DNA of 64,000 nt from ECT2AJA-044 sp965262845. GTDB taxonomy: Bacteria; Bacteroidota; Bacteroidia; Flavobacteriales; ECT2AJA-044. Below the pieces are notes generated by a model, which worked only from the letters and a program-made list of their open reading frames with translations, made no database searches and was not told where the DNA came from. Made by a program: the position numbers and the translations under genes. Position 1 is the first letter of the stretch. Each line of letters starts with the position of its first letter. Positions 1 to 7,683 of the stretch are shown piece by piece. The stretch covers positions 682,001-746,000 of the forward strand of contig CBDHFX010000002.1 of the NCBI GenBank assembly GCA_965262845.1. Direction: 5' to 3'.

Positions 1-389
1 GCAGTGAGCTTACCCGCCTACAGTGTGCCTTTGTGGATACGTCAGAGGTGGAGAAGATCACAGACTTCATTGGAAACCAACGGGCTTATCCCGAAGCTCA
101 CCTACTCCCCGAATATGTAAGTGAAGAAGGGGGGGGAGTCGGAGAGATCGATCTGGATGATCGCGACAGCATGTTTGAAGAAGCGGCACGCATTTTGGTT
201 CAGCATCAGCAAGGATCGGCCAGTCTTTTGCAGCGCAAGCTGAAACTGGGCTATAACCGTGCAGGGCGGATCATTGACCAGCTCGAAGCAGCCGGGATCA
301 TAGGTCCATTCGAAGGCTCCAGGGCACGCGAGGTACTGATCCCGGATGAAATGGCCCTGGAAGAACATTTGAAACGAGAGAAGGAATAA
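1..389 (+). CDS. ftsK: DNA translocase FtsK, C-terminal end (partial)
   Basis: The frame is open from base 3 to the stop at 387–389, so this is the 3' end of a gene that begins before the window. The visible ~128 residues are the end of the motor (QCAFVDTSEVEKI) followed by the gamma winged-helix domain (SASLLQRKLKLGYNRAGRI, then DQLEAAGIIGP), which in FtsK/SpoIIIE reads polar DNA motifs that orient translocation. FtsK pumps chromosome ends apart at the division septum. It is followed after 12 bases by the lolA-like gene; ftsK–lolA–lptF/G–ribB is a familiar flavobacterial order. No frameshift is seen. Confidence 0.93.
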   Translation, partial: SELTRLQCAFVDTSEVEKITDFIGNQRAYPEAHLLPEYVSEEGGGVGEIDLDDRDSMFEEAARILVQHQQGSASLLQRKLKLGYNRAGRIIDQLEAAGIIGPFEGSRAREVLIPDEMALEEHLKREKE

Positions 390-401
390 CGCTAATAATT
401 G

Positions 402-1052
402 ATGAAAAAGATATTTACAATGGTCACAATGGTGCTGGCATTGGCTGCCGTAGCACAACAGGACCCGGCCGCGAAGGCCCTGCTTGACGAAGTATCAGCC
501 AAAACCAGGAGCTACAGGAATATTGCCCTGGACTTCACGGTTTCACTGGAAAATAAAGCAGCCAATATTCCGACCAGCACCATGACCGGTAACATACTGA
601 TCCAGGGAGATCAGCATCATTTAACGCTCGGGGAAAACGAACAGATCAGTAACGGTGAACAGGTTTGGCGTATTTTGCCTAACGACGAAGTGGTGGAGAC
701 CATGAACGTCGAAGATATGGAGGAGGAAGCTCTGACCTTCAGTCGCTTACTTACAATGTACGAAAGCGGATTCAAATACAAACTTGGGGATAAAAAAGCC
801 TTCCGTAACCGTGAGGTACAGTTGATCTACCTTTTCCCGGAAAACGCCGATGCAGTCCCCTATAGCATCGTGGAGCTTGCCATAGACCCGGAAAACAAAC
901 AGATCGTATACCTTATGGAAAAGGGCAAGGATGGAACCATTACAACCTACGAGATCAGTACCTTCCGATCGGATGTTGATATACCGGCCGGTACGTTTTC
1001 ATTTGACGAAAGCAACTATCCGGGATTCGAAGTGATCGATGTTGGATTTTAA
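402..1052 (+). CDS. lolA: LolA-like outer-membrane lipoprotein carrier
   Basis: A 216-residue periplasmic protein that should carry lipoproteins from the inner to the outer membrane. It has a signal peptide (MKKIFTMVTMVLALAAVAQ), then a LolA-type beta fold: an early 'SYRNIALDFTVSLEN' strand, 'GNILIQGDQHHLTL', and a late 'FSFDESNYPGFEVIDVGF' end. A TTG in the same frame lies one codon upstream (399); the ATG at 402 is preferred. The gene is 12 bases from both ftsK and the lptF/G gene, so the three are probably co-transcribed. The family assignment rests on fold-like pattern and gene order, as LolA sequences diverge strongly. Confidence 0.82.
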   Translation: MKKIFTMVTMVLALAAVAQQDPAAKALLDEVSAKTRSYRNIALDFTVSLENKAANIPTSTMTGNILIQGDQHHLTLGENEQISNGEQVWRILPNDEVVETMNVEDMEEEALTFSRLLTMYESGFKYKLGDKKAFRNREVQLIYLFPENADAVPYSIVELAIDPENKQIVYLMEKGKDGTITTYEISTFRSDVDIPAGTFSFDESNYPGFEVIDVGF

Positions 1053-1064
1053 TTCCGACACGCA

Positions 1065-2564
1065 TTGAAAGTCATTTCCAAATTTACCCTTAAGGCCTTT
1101 GTTAGCCCTTTCATGATCTCCTTCATGGTGATGCTCTTCATCCTGCTTATGCAATTCGTTTGGAAGTATGTGGATGATCTGGTCGGAAAAGGGCTGGAAT
1201 GGTATATCATTGCCAAGCTCCTGATCTATACCTCGGCGAGCCTGGTACCTCTTGCCTTACCTCTGGCCGTTCTCCTGGCGAGCATCATGACCTTCGGTCA
1301 GATGGGTGAAAATTGCGAACTGGTTGCCTTCAAGAGTTCAGGCGTCTCCCTCTTCCGGATCATGCGACCCTTACTCATTTCGATGTTTTTTTTATCGATC
1401 GGAGCCTTCCTTTTCAGCAACTACGTGATCCCTTATTCCAACCTCAAGAGCGGGGCATTACTGTGGGACATTACCCGCATTAAGCCGGCCTTCAACCTTC
1501 GGGCCGGAGTATTCTACAACGGTATCAAGGACTATTCCATCAAGGTCACTAAGAAAGGAGGTGAAAATGATAATCTGCTCGAGAATGTCATGATCTACGA
1601 CCATACGGCCCAGCGGGGAAATGTAAAGGTCATCAGAGCGAGAAGTGGCAAAATGACCATGGATGAAGAAGCAAATATCATGGCCCTGGAACTGTACAAC
1701 GGCTTTAGCTATGAGGAGATAAACCCCAGAAATCGCCAAAAACGCCGGAACTATCCGCTGCTACGGACTCATTTCCGCAAGGAAGTCATTCGCTTCGATC
1801 TGAGCACTTTCAAAATGAAACGGACCGACGAAGGGCTCTTCAAAAACAACTACAAGATGTTAAATCTAACCCAGCTGGCGAATTCCATAGATAGTTTGCA
1901 GGAGCAGCTCAATACCGAAGCGGGTGAATTCAGAGAGCGCCTGTCAGCACGATACGACTATGAGCCGTCTGTACAGATCGGGGGTGATACGGATTCCATA
2001 TGGCACCAACTTACTGATCAGCCCAAAGTGCTCAATTCGGTTCCGGGCAATTTTCTGATGGAAAGCTACGCCAGCCCTGACCAACTTCGCATCATTGAGG
2101 CCGCTACCGTTGCTGCACGCAACTCCAAGGCGTATGTATACTCCTACATCAGTGATTTTGACAACAGAAAGCGCTGGATCGTCAAACATAAGCTGGAAAC
2201 CCACAAGAAATTTACACTGAGCTTCGCTGTGATCATTTTGTTTCTGGTCGGTGCACCCCTCGGCAGCATCATCCGCAAAGGGGGTATGGGGTTACCAGTG
2301 GTGGTGGCCAGCCTTATTTTCCTGTTCTATCACGTTGCTTCCACGATCGCGGAGAAACTGGGAAAAGACTTTATCCTTACTCCGTTTGGAGCCATGTGGC
2401 TGTCGAGCCTGATCATCCTTCCGTTTGGACTGTGGCTCACATACAAATCAACCACCGATTCAACCCTCTTCAATGCCGGGCGTTACTGGTTGCCGGTTGA
2501 TCGGTTTTTTCGCCGTTTACTCATCCGGAAAAAGGGCCATGCAGATCCTGCAGCTAACATATAA
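1065..2564 (+). CDS. LptF/LptG family permease (LPS export)
   Basis: A 499-residue YjgP/YjgQ-family membrane protein of the LptB2FG complex that extracts lipopolysaccharide from the inner membrane. Membrane segments are visible near residues 13–35, 55–78 and 98–120, followed by a long periplasmic region (about 125–380) and three more helices (about 385–465). The start is TTG, 12 bases after the lolA stop; no ATG gives the full first helix. One gene fused in role is normal here, as Bacteroidota often carry single LptF/G genes at separate loci. It overlaps the next gene by 26 bases. Confidence 0.88.
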   Translation: MKVISKFTLKAFVSPFMISFMVMLFILLMQFVWKYVDDLVGKGLEWYIIAKLLIYTSASLVPLALPLAVLLASIMTFGQMGENCELVAFKSSGVSLFRIMRPLLISMFFLSIGAFLFSNYVIPYSNLKSGALLWDITRIKPAFNLRAGVFYNGIKDYSIKVTKKGGENDNLLENVMIYDHTAQRGNVKVIRARSGKMTMDEEANIMALELYNGFSYEEINPRNRQKRRNYPLLRTHFRKEVIRFDLSTFKMKRTDEGLFKNNYKMLNLTQLANSIDSLQEQLNTEAGEFRERLSARYDYEPSVQIGGDTDSIWHQLTDQPKVLNSVPGNFLMESYASPDQLRIIEAATVAARNSKAYVYSYISDFDNRKRWIVKHKLETHKKFTLSFAVIILFLVGAPLGSIIRKGGMGLPVVVASLIFLFYHVASTIAEKLGKDFILTPFGAMWLSSLIILPFGLWLTYKSTTDSTLFNAGRYWLPVDRFFRRLLIRKKGHADPAANI

Positions 2565-3717
2565 GCCTGCTTATCCGCCCGTTGACGGGGGATGTATTGC
2601 CATGCAAAAGATATGTGGATCGTTTTTGCGCCTGCGGCACGATGTGGATGTCCTCACCATGTCCACCTTTAAGCATCCCTACCGGCCCAATGCCTTCCCC
2701 AGCCACGAAGGCTTAACCGTTTATCCCGTTAACGTGAACGTACAGGTCAGGCTCGTGGATGCCTTCAGAAACCTGCTTACTTCCAGGAGCTACATCATGG
2801 CGCGTTTCGATTCCGAACAAGTTCGAAAGGCGCTGCAGGAGCGCCTTACCCAGGAGTACGATCTTATTTGGATCGAAAGCATCTTTTGGCTTCCCTATCT
2901 CGATCTCCTGCGTGAAGCCGGTGTGCCGCTCGCGCTGAGGAGCCACAATATCGAACACCACATTTGGCGCGAACTGGCTTTTAAGACCACATTTCCGGGA
3001 TCAGTTTATTTCCGCCTTTTGTCGCGCCGCTTGCGAAACGAGGAAACAGCTATGTGGCATGGGGTTGACCAGATCTACTCCATTAGCCCGGTGGACAGCT
3101 CATTCATCGCACAGCACACTGCAGCGGAAGTTATCGACCTGCCCATGTCCATGGCAGCACAACCGATGTCGGACACGAATCCCAAACCTTTCTGCTGTCA
3201 CTATCTGGGGGCCATGGACTGGATCCCCAATCAGGAGGGAATGCGCTGGTTCCTCGAAGAAGTCTGGCCCGCGATCCACCGATCCGAGCCCGCTGCTGAG
3301 TTTCACCTGGCTGGGAGAGGAATGCCTCCCGAATTCACGAACTGGAAGGCAAAAGGCGTATCCGTCCACCAGACAATTGACCAGGCTGGAGCATTTCGGA
3401 AAGAGTATGGCATTCTGATCGTTCCTCTGTTCAGCGGTTCCGGACTGCGTATCAAGATCCTTGAGGCCCTGAATGAAGGGGTACCGGTATTAGCCACCTC
3501 TAAAGCCGTTGAAGGGCTCCCAGATATCGGATCAAGCGGTATCATGGTATCGGATCAACCCCTGGAGTGGAGAAAAATGCTGAGCGGGATTTGGCATCGG
3601 CCCGTAGAGGGCCGACAAAAAGCAGAACAGGGAAGATCCTATATCCAGCATCATTTTGGAGAGACCATGCTTGACCAAAAGTTAGCAGGCAGATTACGAC
3701 GGGCCCATAAACCCTGA
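2539..3717 (+). CDS. Glycosyltransferase family 4-like protein
   Basis: A 392-residue cytoplasmic GT-B glycosyltransferase. The N-terminal acceptor lobe opens with MQILQLTYKPAYPPVDGG and contains LRSHNIEHHIW near residue 140. The C-terminal donor lobe has the GT4 signature region PLFSGSGLRIKILEAL and NEGVPVLATSKAVEGLP, including the conserved glutamate that contacts the nucleotide sugar. The ATG at 2539 is chosen because the upstream part of the open frame only reads through the lptF/G end. It overlaps lptF/G by 26 bases, so translation is likely coupled. Its position between lptF/G and ribB suggests a role in surface glycan or LPS synthesis, but donor and acceptor cannot be read from sequence. 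Confidence 0.85.
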   Translation: MQILQLTYKPAYPPVDGGCIAMQKICGSFLRLRHDVDVLTMSTFKHPYRPNAFPSHEGLTVYPVNVNVQVRLVDAFRNLLTSRSYIMARFDSEQVRKALQERLTQEYDLIWIESIFWLPYLDLLREAGVPLALRSHNIEHHIWRELAFKTTFPGSVYFRLLSRRLRNEETAMWHGVDQIYSISPVDSSFIAQHTAAEVIDLPMSMAAQPMSDTNPKPFCCHYLGAMDWIPNQEGMRWFLEEVWPAIHRSEPAAEFHLAGRGMPPEFTNWKAKGVSVHQTIDQAGAFRKEYGILIVPLFSGSGLRIKILEALNEGVPVLATSKAVEGLPDIGSSGIMVSDQPLEWRKMLSGIWHRPVEGRQKAEQGRSYIQHHFGETMLDQKLAGRLRRAHKP

Positions 3718-3732
3718 CCCCCGCAATTTGGT

Positions 3733-3740
3733 TATTTTTG
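3733..3740 (+). promoter_or_regulatory. Candidate -7 element of ribB
   Basis: TATTTTTG fits the Bacteroidota -7 box TAnnTTTG and lies 24 bases before the ribB ATG. No clear -33 TTTG is present at the right distance, so this is a weak call. Confidence 0.4.
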
Positions 3741-3763
3741 CGTCGCAAAATCAGGGATGAAAT

Positions 3764-4867
3764 ATGTCGCACTTACTTGATCCAATTGAAGAAGCCATTG
3801 AGGATATTCGGAACGGAAAGGTGATCATTGTTGTGGATAACGAGGACCGCGAGAATGAGGGAGATTTCGTGGCGGCGGCCGAAAAAGTGACGCCGGAAAT
3901 GATCAACTTTATGGCGGCACACGGGCGGGGGCTTATTTGCACGCCGTTGCCGGAAGAGCGTTGCAGGGAACTGGAGCTGGACCTGATGGTGGGTAGGAAC
4001 ACTGCACTACATGGGACGCCCTTCACGGTTTCGGTGGATCTGAACGGGCACGGCGTTACAACCGGGATCAGTGCATCAGACCGGGCAAAAACGATCCAGG
4101 CGCTGGTCAATCCTTCAACCAGGCCGGAGGATCTTGGCCGACCCGGACATATTTTTCCGCTGAAGGCGAGGATTGGTGGGGTGCTGCAACGTACGGGCCA
4201 TACCGAGGCTGCGGTGGATCTGGCGCGTATGGCCGGGCTCGAACCGGCAGGAGTGATCGTCGAAATTATGAACGAAGATGGAACAATGGCCCGGTTACCC
4301 CAACTGCGGAAAATTGCCGATAAGTGGGACCTCAAACTTATTTCCATTGAAGATCTGATTGCCTATCGCCTCAGCAATGAATCGTTGATTGAAGAGCGCG
4401 AGTCCCTGGAGATCAATACGCCGCACGGTCCTTTCCAGCTAACGGCTTTCGAACAAAAAACCAACGGCCAGATCCACATTGCACTAACCCATGGTAAATG
4501 GGCCAGCGATGAGCCGGTACTCGTACGCATGCACAGCAGCACGGTCGGGAACGACCTGCTCCAGGTCCTGATCCATTGCTCTCTGCCTGATCTCCGTTCC
4601 GCCATGGAAAAGATCGAAGCAGCCGGATCCGGAGTGATTGTGTACCTGAACATGGAAGGATCTGGTTCCAATATGCTTGAGGCCTTGCACAGGATCAAGG
4701 ATGCCCGGATGGCGCCTTCACGGCGCGACGCCCGGGATTTCGGGGTCGGAGCGCAAATCCTCCGGTCGTTGGGCGTGCGTAGGATCAACTTGCTGACGAA
4801 CCATCCGAGCAAGCGGATCGGACTGGTCGGTTACGGACTCGAGATCGTGAGGAATACGTCTCTTTAA
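3764..4867 (+). CDS. ribB: 3,4-dihydroxy-2-butanone-4-phosphate synthase with degenerate GTP cyclohydrolase II-like domain
   Basis: A 367-residue RibBA-like protein of riboflavin synthesis. The first ~200 residues form an intact DHBP synthase: acidic loop VVDNEDRENEGD (residues 23–34), TTGISASDRAKTI, RPGHIFPL and GHTEAAVDLARMAGL. This domain converts ribulose 5-phosphate to the four-carbon riboflavin precursor. The C-terminal part aligns in outline with GTP cyclohydrolase II, but the zinc site is lost: the usual HSEC…CDCG reads HSST…HCSLP, leaving one cysteine of three. The second activity is therefore not expected, and a separate RibA should exist elsewhere. Confidence 0.9.
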   Translation: MSHLLDPIEEAIEDIRNGKVIIVVDNEDRENEGDFVAAAEKVTPEMINFMAAHGRGLICTPLPEERCRELELDLMVGRNTALHGTPFTVSVDLNGHGVTTGISASDRAKTIQALVNPSTRPEDLGRPGHIFPLKARIGGVLQRTGHTEAAVDLARMAGLEPAGVIVEIMNEDGTMARLPQLRKIADKWDLKLISIEDLIAYRLSNESLIEERESLEINTPHGPFQLTAFEQKTNGQIHIALTHGKWASDEPVLVRMHSSTVGNDLLQVLIHCSLPDLRSAMEKIEAAGSGVIVYLNMEGSGSNMLEALHRIKDARMAPSRRDARDFGVGAQILRSLGVRRINLLTNHPSKRIGLVGYGLEIVRNTSL

Positions 4868-4903
4868 AATGCCTCGGGTAAAGAAAAGGAACTTTTTTAA
4901 ATC

Positions 4904-5257
4904 ATGATGAGCGAAGACTTTTATCCTCCCATGATCAATAGAGCTGTCGTTATGGTCATCCCGAAGAAGCCATACTACGATTGGAATAAGGCGGTGTTTC
5001 CAGGCTTGAGCGGAATGGGTTCTAAAAATGAATTCAATTCATACCTGGTGGCAGATACCATCTTGCCTGCAGAGCCTAAAAAGGCATTGAATAAGCATTG
5101 GGAGTGGATTTTTGAAAATGAGCTCTTTAGTGTATGCACAGATGAAGATACCTGGCCTGAGAACAGGACCTGGAAGCTGTTTAATGAATGGTTTGAGGTG
5201 AGGTTTAGCACGGTGGTCATGGATCTGGTGGAAAGGCCTATTCAAAAAGAAGATTAG
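4904..5257 (+). CDS. Conserved hypothetical protein
   Basis: A 117-residue soluble protein with no signal peptide or membrane segment that I recognise as a named family. It is rich in aromatic residues (PYYDWNKAVFPG, HWEWIFENELF, WKLFNEWFEVRF), suggesting a compact alpha/beta fold. Two ATGs stand in tandem (4904, 4907). The stop is one base before the RhuM-like fragment, so the two were probably an operon that arrived together between ribB and mnmE. No function is proposed. Confidence 0.6.
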   Translation: MMSEDFYPPMINRAVVMVIPKKPYYDWNKAVFPGLSGMGSKNEFNSYLVADTILPAEPKKALNKHWEWIFENELFSVCTDEDTWPENRTWKLFNEWFEVRFSTVVMDLVERPIQKED

Positions 5258-5258
5258 T

Positions 5259-5507
5259 ATGGATCAATTACAGATACTTTTTTATGAAACGGGGCTGGAA
5301 AAGCAATCCATCGAAGTTTATTTCGAGGATGAAACCTTTTGGCTCTCGCAGAAAAAAATGGCAGATCTTTTCAACGTGGAGGTGAATACCATAAACTACC
5401 ACCTAAAGGAGATATTTAAAACGGGTGAACTGGACGAAAAGGCAACTATTCGAAAATTTCGAATAGTTCAAACCGAGGGCTCCCGGGAGGTAGAGCGTAA
5501 CATTTGA
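5259..5507 (+). pseudogene. RhuM-family protein, N-terminal stump
   Basis: The 82 residues match the start of RhuM virulence-type proteins: FYETG…IEVYFEDETFWLSQKKMADLF, then the helix-turn-helix VNTINYHLKEIF and GSREVER. Complete members are several times longer and continue after 'REVER' into a second domain. Here translation stops right after REVERNI, 19 bases short of the mnmE stop codon on the other strand. The remainder is absent, so this is a truncated gene. It could be a remnant of an insertion whose other end was removed at the mnmE boundary. Confidence 0.7.
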
Positions 5508-5525
5508 AGGCTTCATACATGGGTT

Positions 5526-6908
5526 TTATTTCCCGATACAGAACTTGCTGAAAATGTTGCCAAGCAAGTCATCCGTGATAATTTCTCCGGTTATTTCACC
5601 CAGGTGGAACAGGGCTTGCCGAATATCCTGCGCCATGAGTTCTCCACTGGTACCTTGATGCAGAGCACCTTCGGTCCGATCAATACTTTCGAGGACCTGC
5701 ATGAGTGCCCGGTGATGCCGACGGTTCGTAACGATGGTATCGCCAGAACCCACCGCTCCGGTATTGACCAGGCTTAGGAGGTGATCTGTTAGCGCGCTGA
5801 GCCCATCGCGCCGTAAGGCGCTGATCGGGAAAAAATGTGCCCAGTCACTGAACTGGTTCCGCAGCTCGCCTTCACTAACCAGATCCATCTTGTTAGCCAG
5901 GACAATAAGCTCTTTTTCACCGATACGTTCCTTGATGGATATCAGCTCGGGGTGGACATCTGCATGAGCGCGGGAAGCATCGAAAAGGTAAATAACGGCC
6001 CGCGCCTGATCAATCTTCTCAAAGGTTCGCCGGATCCCGATCTCTTCCACCTTGTCAACCGTCTCCCGGATGCCGGCCGTATCAATGAAGCGGAATGAAA
6101 TGCCACCGATCAGGATCTCATCTTCAATAGTGTCGCGCGTAGTCCCTGCCATATCGCTAACGATGGCGCGCTCTTCGTTCAGCAGGGCGTTGAGCAGGGT
6201 GGATTTCCCGACGTTGGGAGCTCCGGTAATTGCGATCGGGATCCCGTTTTTGATCACATTCCCCAGCGCAAAGGAATCAATCAGTCTGTTGAGTACCTTC
6301 CGGATGCGATCAATAAGCTCCTGCAGTTGATCGCGATTGGCAAATTCGACCTCTTCCTCGGCAAAATCAAGCTCGAGTTCCACCATGCTGGCAAAGTGAA
6401 TGAGCTCCTCACGGAGCGATGATAGCTCGCTGCTAAATCCGCCCCGCATCTGCTGCATAGCCACCTGGTGGGCCGTGGCGTTTTCTGAGACGATAAGATC
6501 GGAAACTGCCTCGGCCTGACTCAAATCCATTTTCCCATTTCGAAAGGCGCGAAGGGTAAATTCTCCCGGATCGGCCATGCGTGCTCCGTGTCTGAGGAAA
6601 AGATCAACCAGGGCACCTTGAATATAGGTGGATCCATGGCAGCTCACCTCCACCACGTCTTCGCCAGTGTAGCTCCTGGGGCTGCGAAACAAGCCAACCA
6701 CTACCTTGTCAACCACCCGCTCACCGTCCATGATCTTGCCGAAATGCAGGGTATAGCCCGATGCATTGACCAAGGGGCTCATCTGCCCGTGAGGGCAAAA
6801 AACGCGGTCCGTTAATTCAATGACCCCCTTTCCGGAAAGGCGGACCACTGCAATGGCTCCCATTCCGGGTGGGGAGGAGAGGGCAACGATAGGATCAAGG
6901 GGTTCCAA
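5526..6908 (-). CDS. mnmE: tRNA uridine-5-carboxymethylaminomethyl modification GTPase MnmE
   Basis: A 460-residue GTPase that, with MnmG, modifies wobble uridine of several tRNAs. It has the N-terminal formyl-folate-binding domain (DPIVALSSPPGMGAIAVVRLSG), a helical domain split by the G domain, and G motifs GAPNVGKST, DMAGTTRD, DTAG and NKMD. It ends with the diagnostic C-terminal FCIGK (cysteine at 457). Length is normal. The gene is transcribed away from the VPS10 gene. A second copy of its first ~80 bases lies at 11466–11546 because of the local duplication. Confidence 0.97.
   Translation of the reverse strand: MEPLDPIVALSSPPGMGAIAVVRLSGKGVIELTDRVFCPHGQMSPLVNASGYTLHFGKIMDGERVVDKVVVGLFRSPRSYTGEDVVEVSCHGSTYIQGALVDLFLRHGARMADPGEFTLRAFRNGKMDLSQAEAVSDLIVSENATAHQVAMQQMRGGFSSELSSLREELIHFASMVELELDFAEEEVEFANRDQLQELIDRIRKVLNRLIDSFALGNVIKNGIPIAITGAPNVGKSTLLNALLNEERAIVSDMAGTTRDTIEDEILIGGISFRFIDTAGIRETVDKVEEIGIRRTFEKIDQARAVIYLFDASRAHADVHPELISIKERIGEKELIVLANKMDLVSEGELRNQFSDWAHFFPISALRRDGLSALTDHLLSLVNTGAVGSGDTIVTNRRHHRALMQVLESIDRTEGALHQGTSGELMAQDIRQALFHLGEITGEIITDDLLGNIFSKFCIGK
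6781..6797. repeat. 17-base hairpin repeat, copy 1 (inside mnmE)
   Basis: ATCTGCCCGTGAGGGCA: a TGCCC/GGGCA stem closing a GTGA loop. The same 17 bases occur at 21194 and 23516. Here it lies in a poorly conserved stretch of mnmE (minus strand, coding CPHGQM). Confidence 0.6.
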
Positions 6909-7585
6909 ACCAGGCTTCGGAGCTATTTTATTTTACCCATGCAAATGTAACCTACTCCCTTATTTTTGGACCCGACATTGTTTGACCGCAGAAATGATCT
7001 GCATAAATTCCATAAACTTGTGGCTCTGAAGATCCTGCACATGAAAAGAATACTTACTTTACTTTCCGTTTTTTTCGTTTTTCCTACAACCGCACAGGAT
7101 AATGGTTACTGGCTGAAAACCCGTGACCTAAACACATTCAGGTTTCGAAGCCTTGGGCCTGCGCTGACTTCAGGACGCGTTGCGGACTTTGCTGTGAACC
7201 CAGATAACCGGGCCGAATATTACGTGGCCGTAGCTTCAGGAGGAGTTTGGAAAACCACGAATGCCGGAACGACCTACGAACCGATCTTTGATAGTTATGG
7301 CTCCTACTCCATCGGTTGTGTCACAATGGACCCAAACAATTCCAATGTGATCTGGGTGGGTACCGGCGAAAACAATAACCAGCGATCAGTGGCTTACGGA
7401 GATGGATTCGAAACACAGGTGAACCCGACTGATCCGAACATCATTTACGTGCAAAGCCAGTATGGATACCTGGTTCGCTACGATCGTCGCTCCGGGGAAC
7501 GGGTAGATATCAAACCCATGCCGAAACCGGGAGAAGATGCCCTGGTGTATAACTGGGACGCGCCACTGATCATCAGTCCACACCA
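6828..7585. repeat. Left copy of duplicated mnmE–vps10 junction
   Basis: Bases 6828–7405 match 11466–12043 with a few mismatches. From 7398 on the match jumps to 12984–13171. The jump is at an 8-base shared word (GGAGATGG), so this copy lacks 948 bases (316 codons, in frame) relative to the right copy. Homology stops at 7585, where foreign DNA begins. Confidence 0.93.
6942..6968. promoter_or_regulatory. Candidate divergent promoters for mnmE and the vps10-like gene
   Basis: On the minus strand TACATTTG (6942–6949) and on the plus strand TATTTTTG (6961–6968) both fit TAnnTTTG. They face mnmE and the truncated vps10 copy. The same pair is repeated upstream of the full-length vps10 gene in the right copy, around 11580–11606. 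No good -33 boxes are seen. Confidence 0.45.
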
Positions 7586-7598
7586 GGCAGCAGCCTAA
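7041..7598 (+). pseudogene. Truncated, internally deleted copy of the VPS10-domain secreted protein
   Basis: An open frame of 185 residues starting at the same ATG as the full gene (MKRILTLLSVFFVFPTTAQ signal peptide). It follows the full protein through VAYGDG, then jumps 316 residues to FETQVNPTDPNIIYV. It ends four codons after the duplication breaks off (…PHQAAA). The full protein has 1082 residues. The frame is intact, so a short exported protein could be made, but the beta-propeller is mostly missing. This is best read as a by-product of the duplication that brackets the 7586–11465 segment. Confidence 0.9.
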
Positions 7599-7683
7599 AT
7601 TGGAGGTACTTTATAGGATTGCAGACATATTGCAAGTGGACGTCAAGGATTTATTAGAATCAAACCTCAATAAGAAACCGTGA
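7586..7683 (+). pseudogene. 3' end of an XRE-family helix-turn-helix regulator
   Basis: In the frame ending at TGA 7681–7683 the sequence reads RQQPKLEVLYRIADILQVDV then KDLLESN. This is the last helix region of Cro/C1-type regulators (…PSLEVLYRIADALGVDVKDLL). The start is missing because the foreign segment begins at 7586. The TGA overlaps the GTG start of the next gene (GTGA), the usual coupling of a regulator with its partner gene. The piece shows that only part of a larger operon was captured. Confidence 0.75.
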
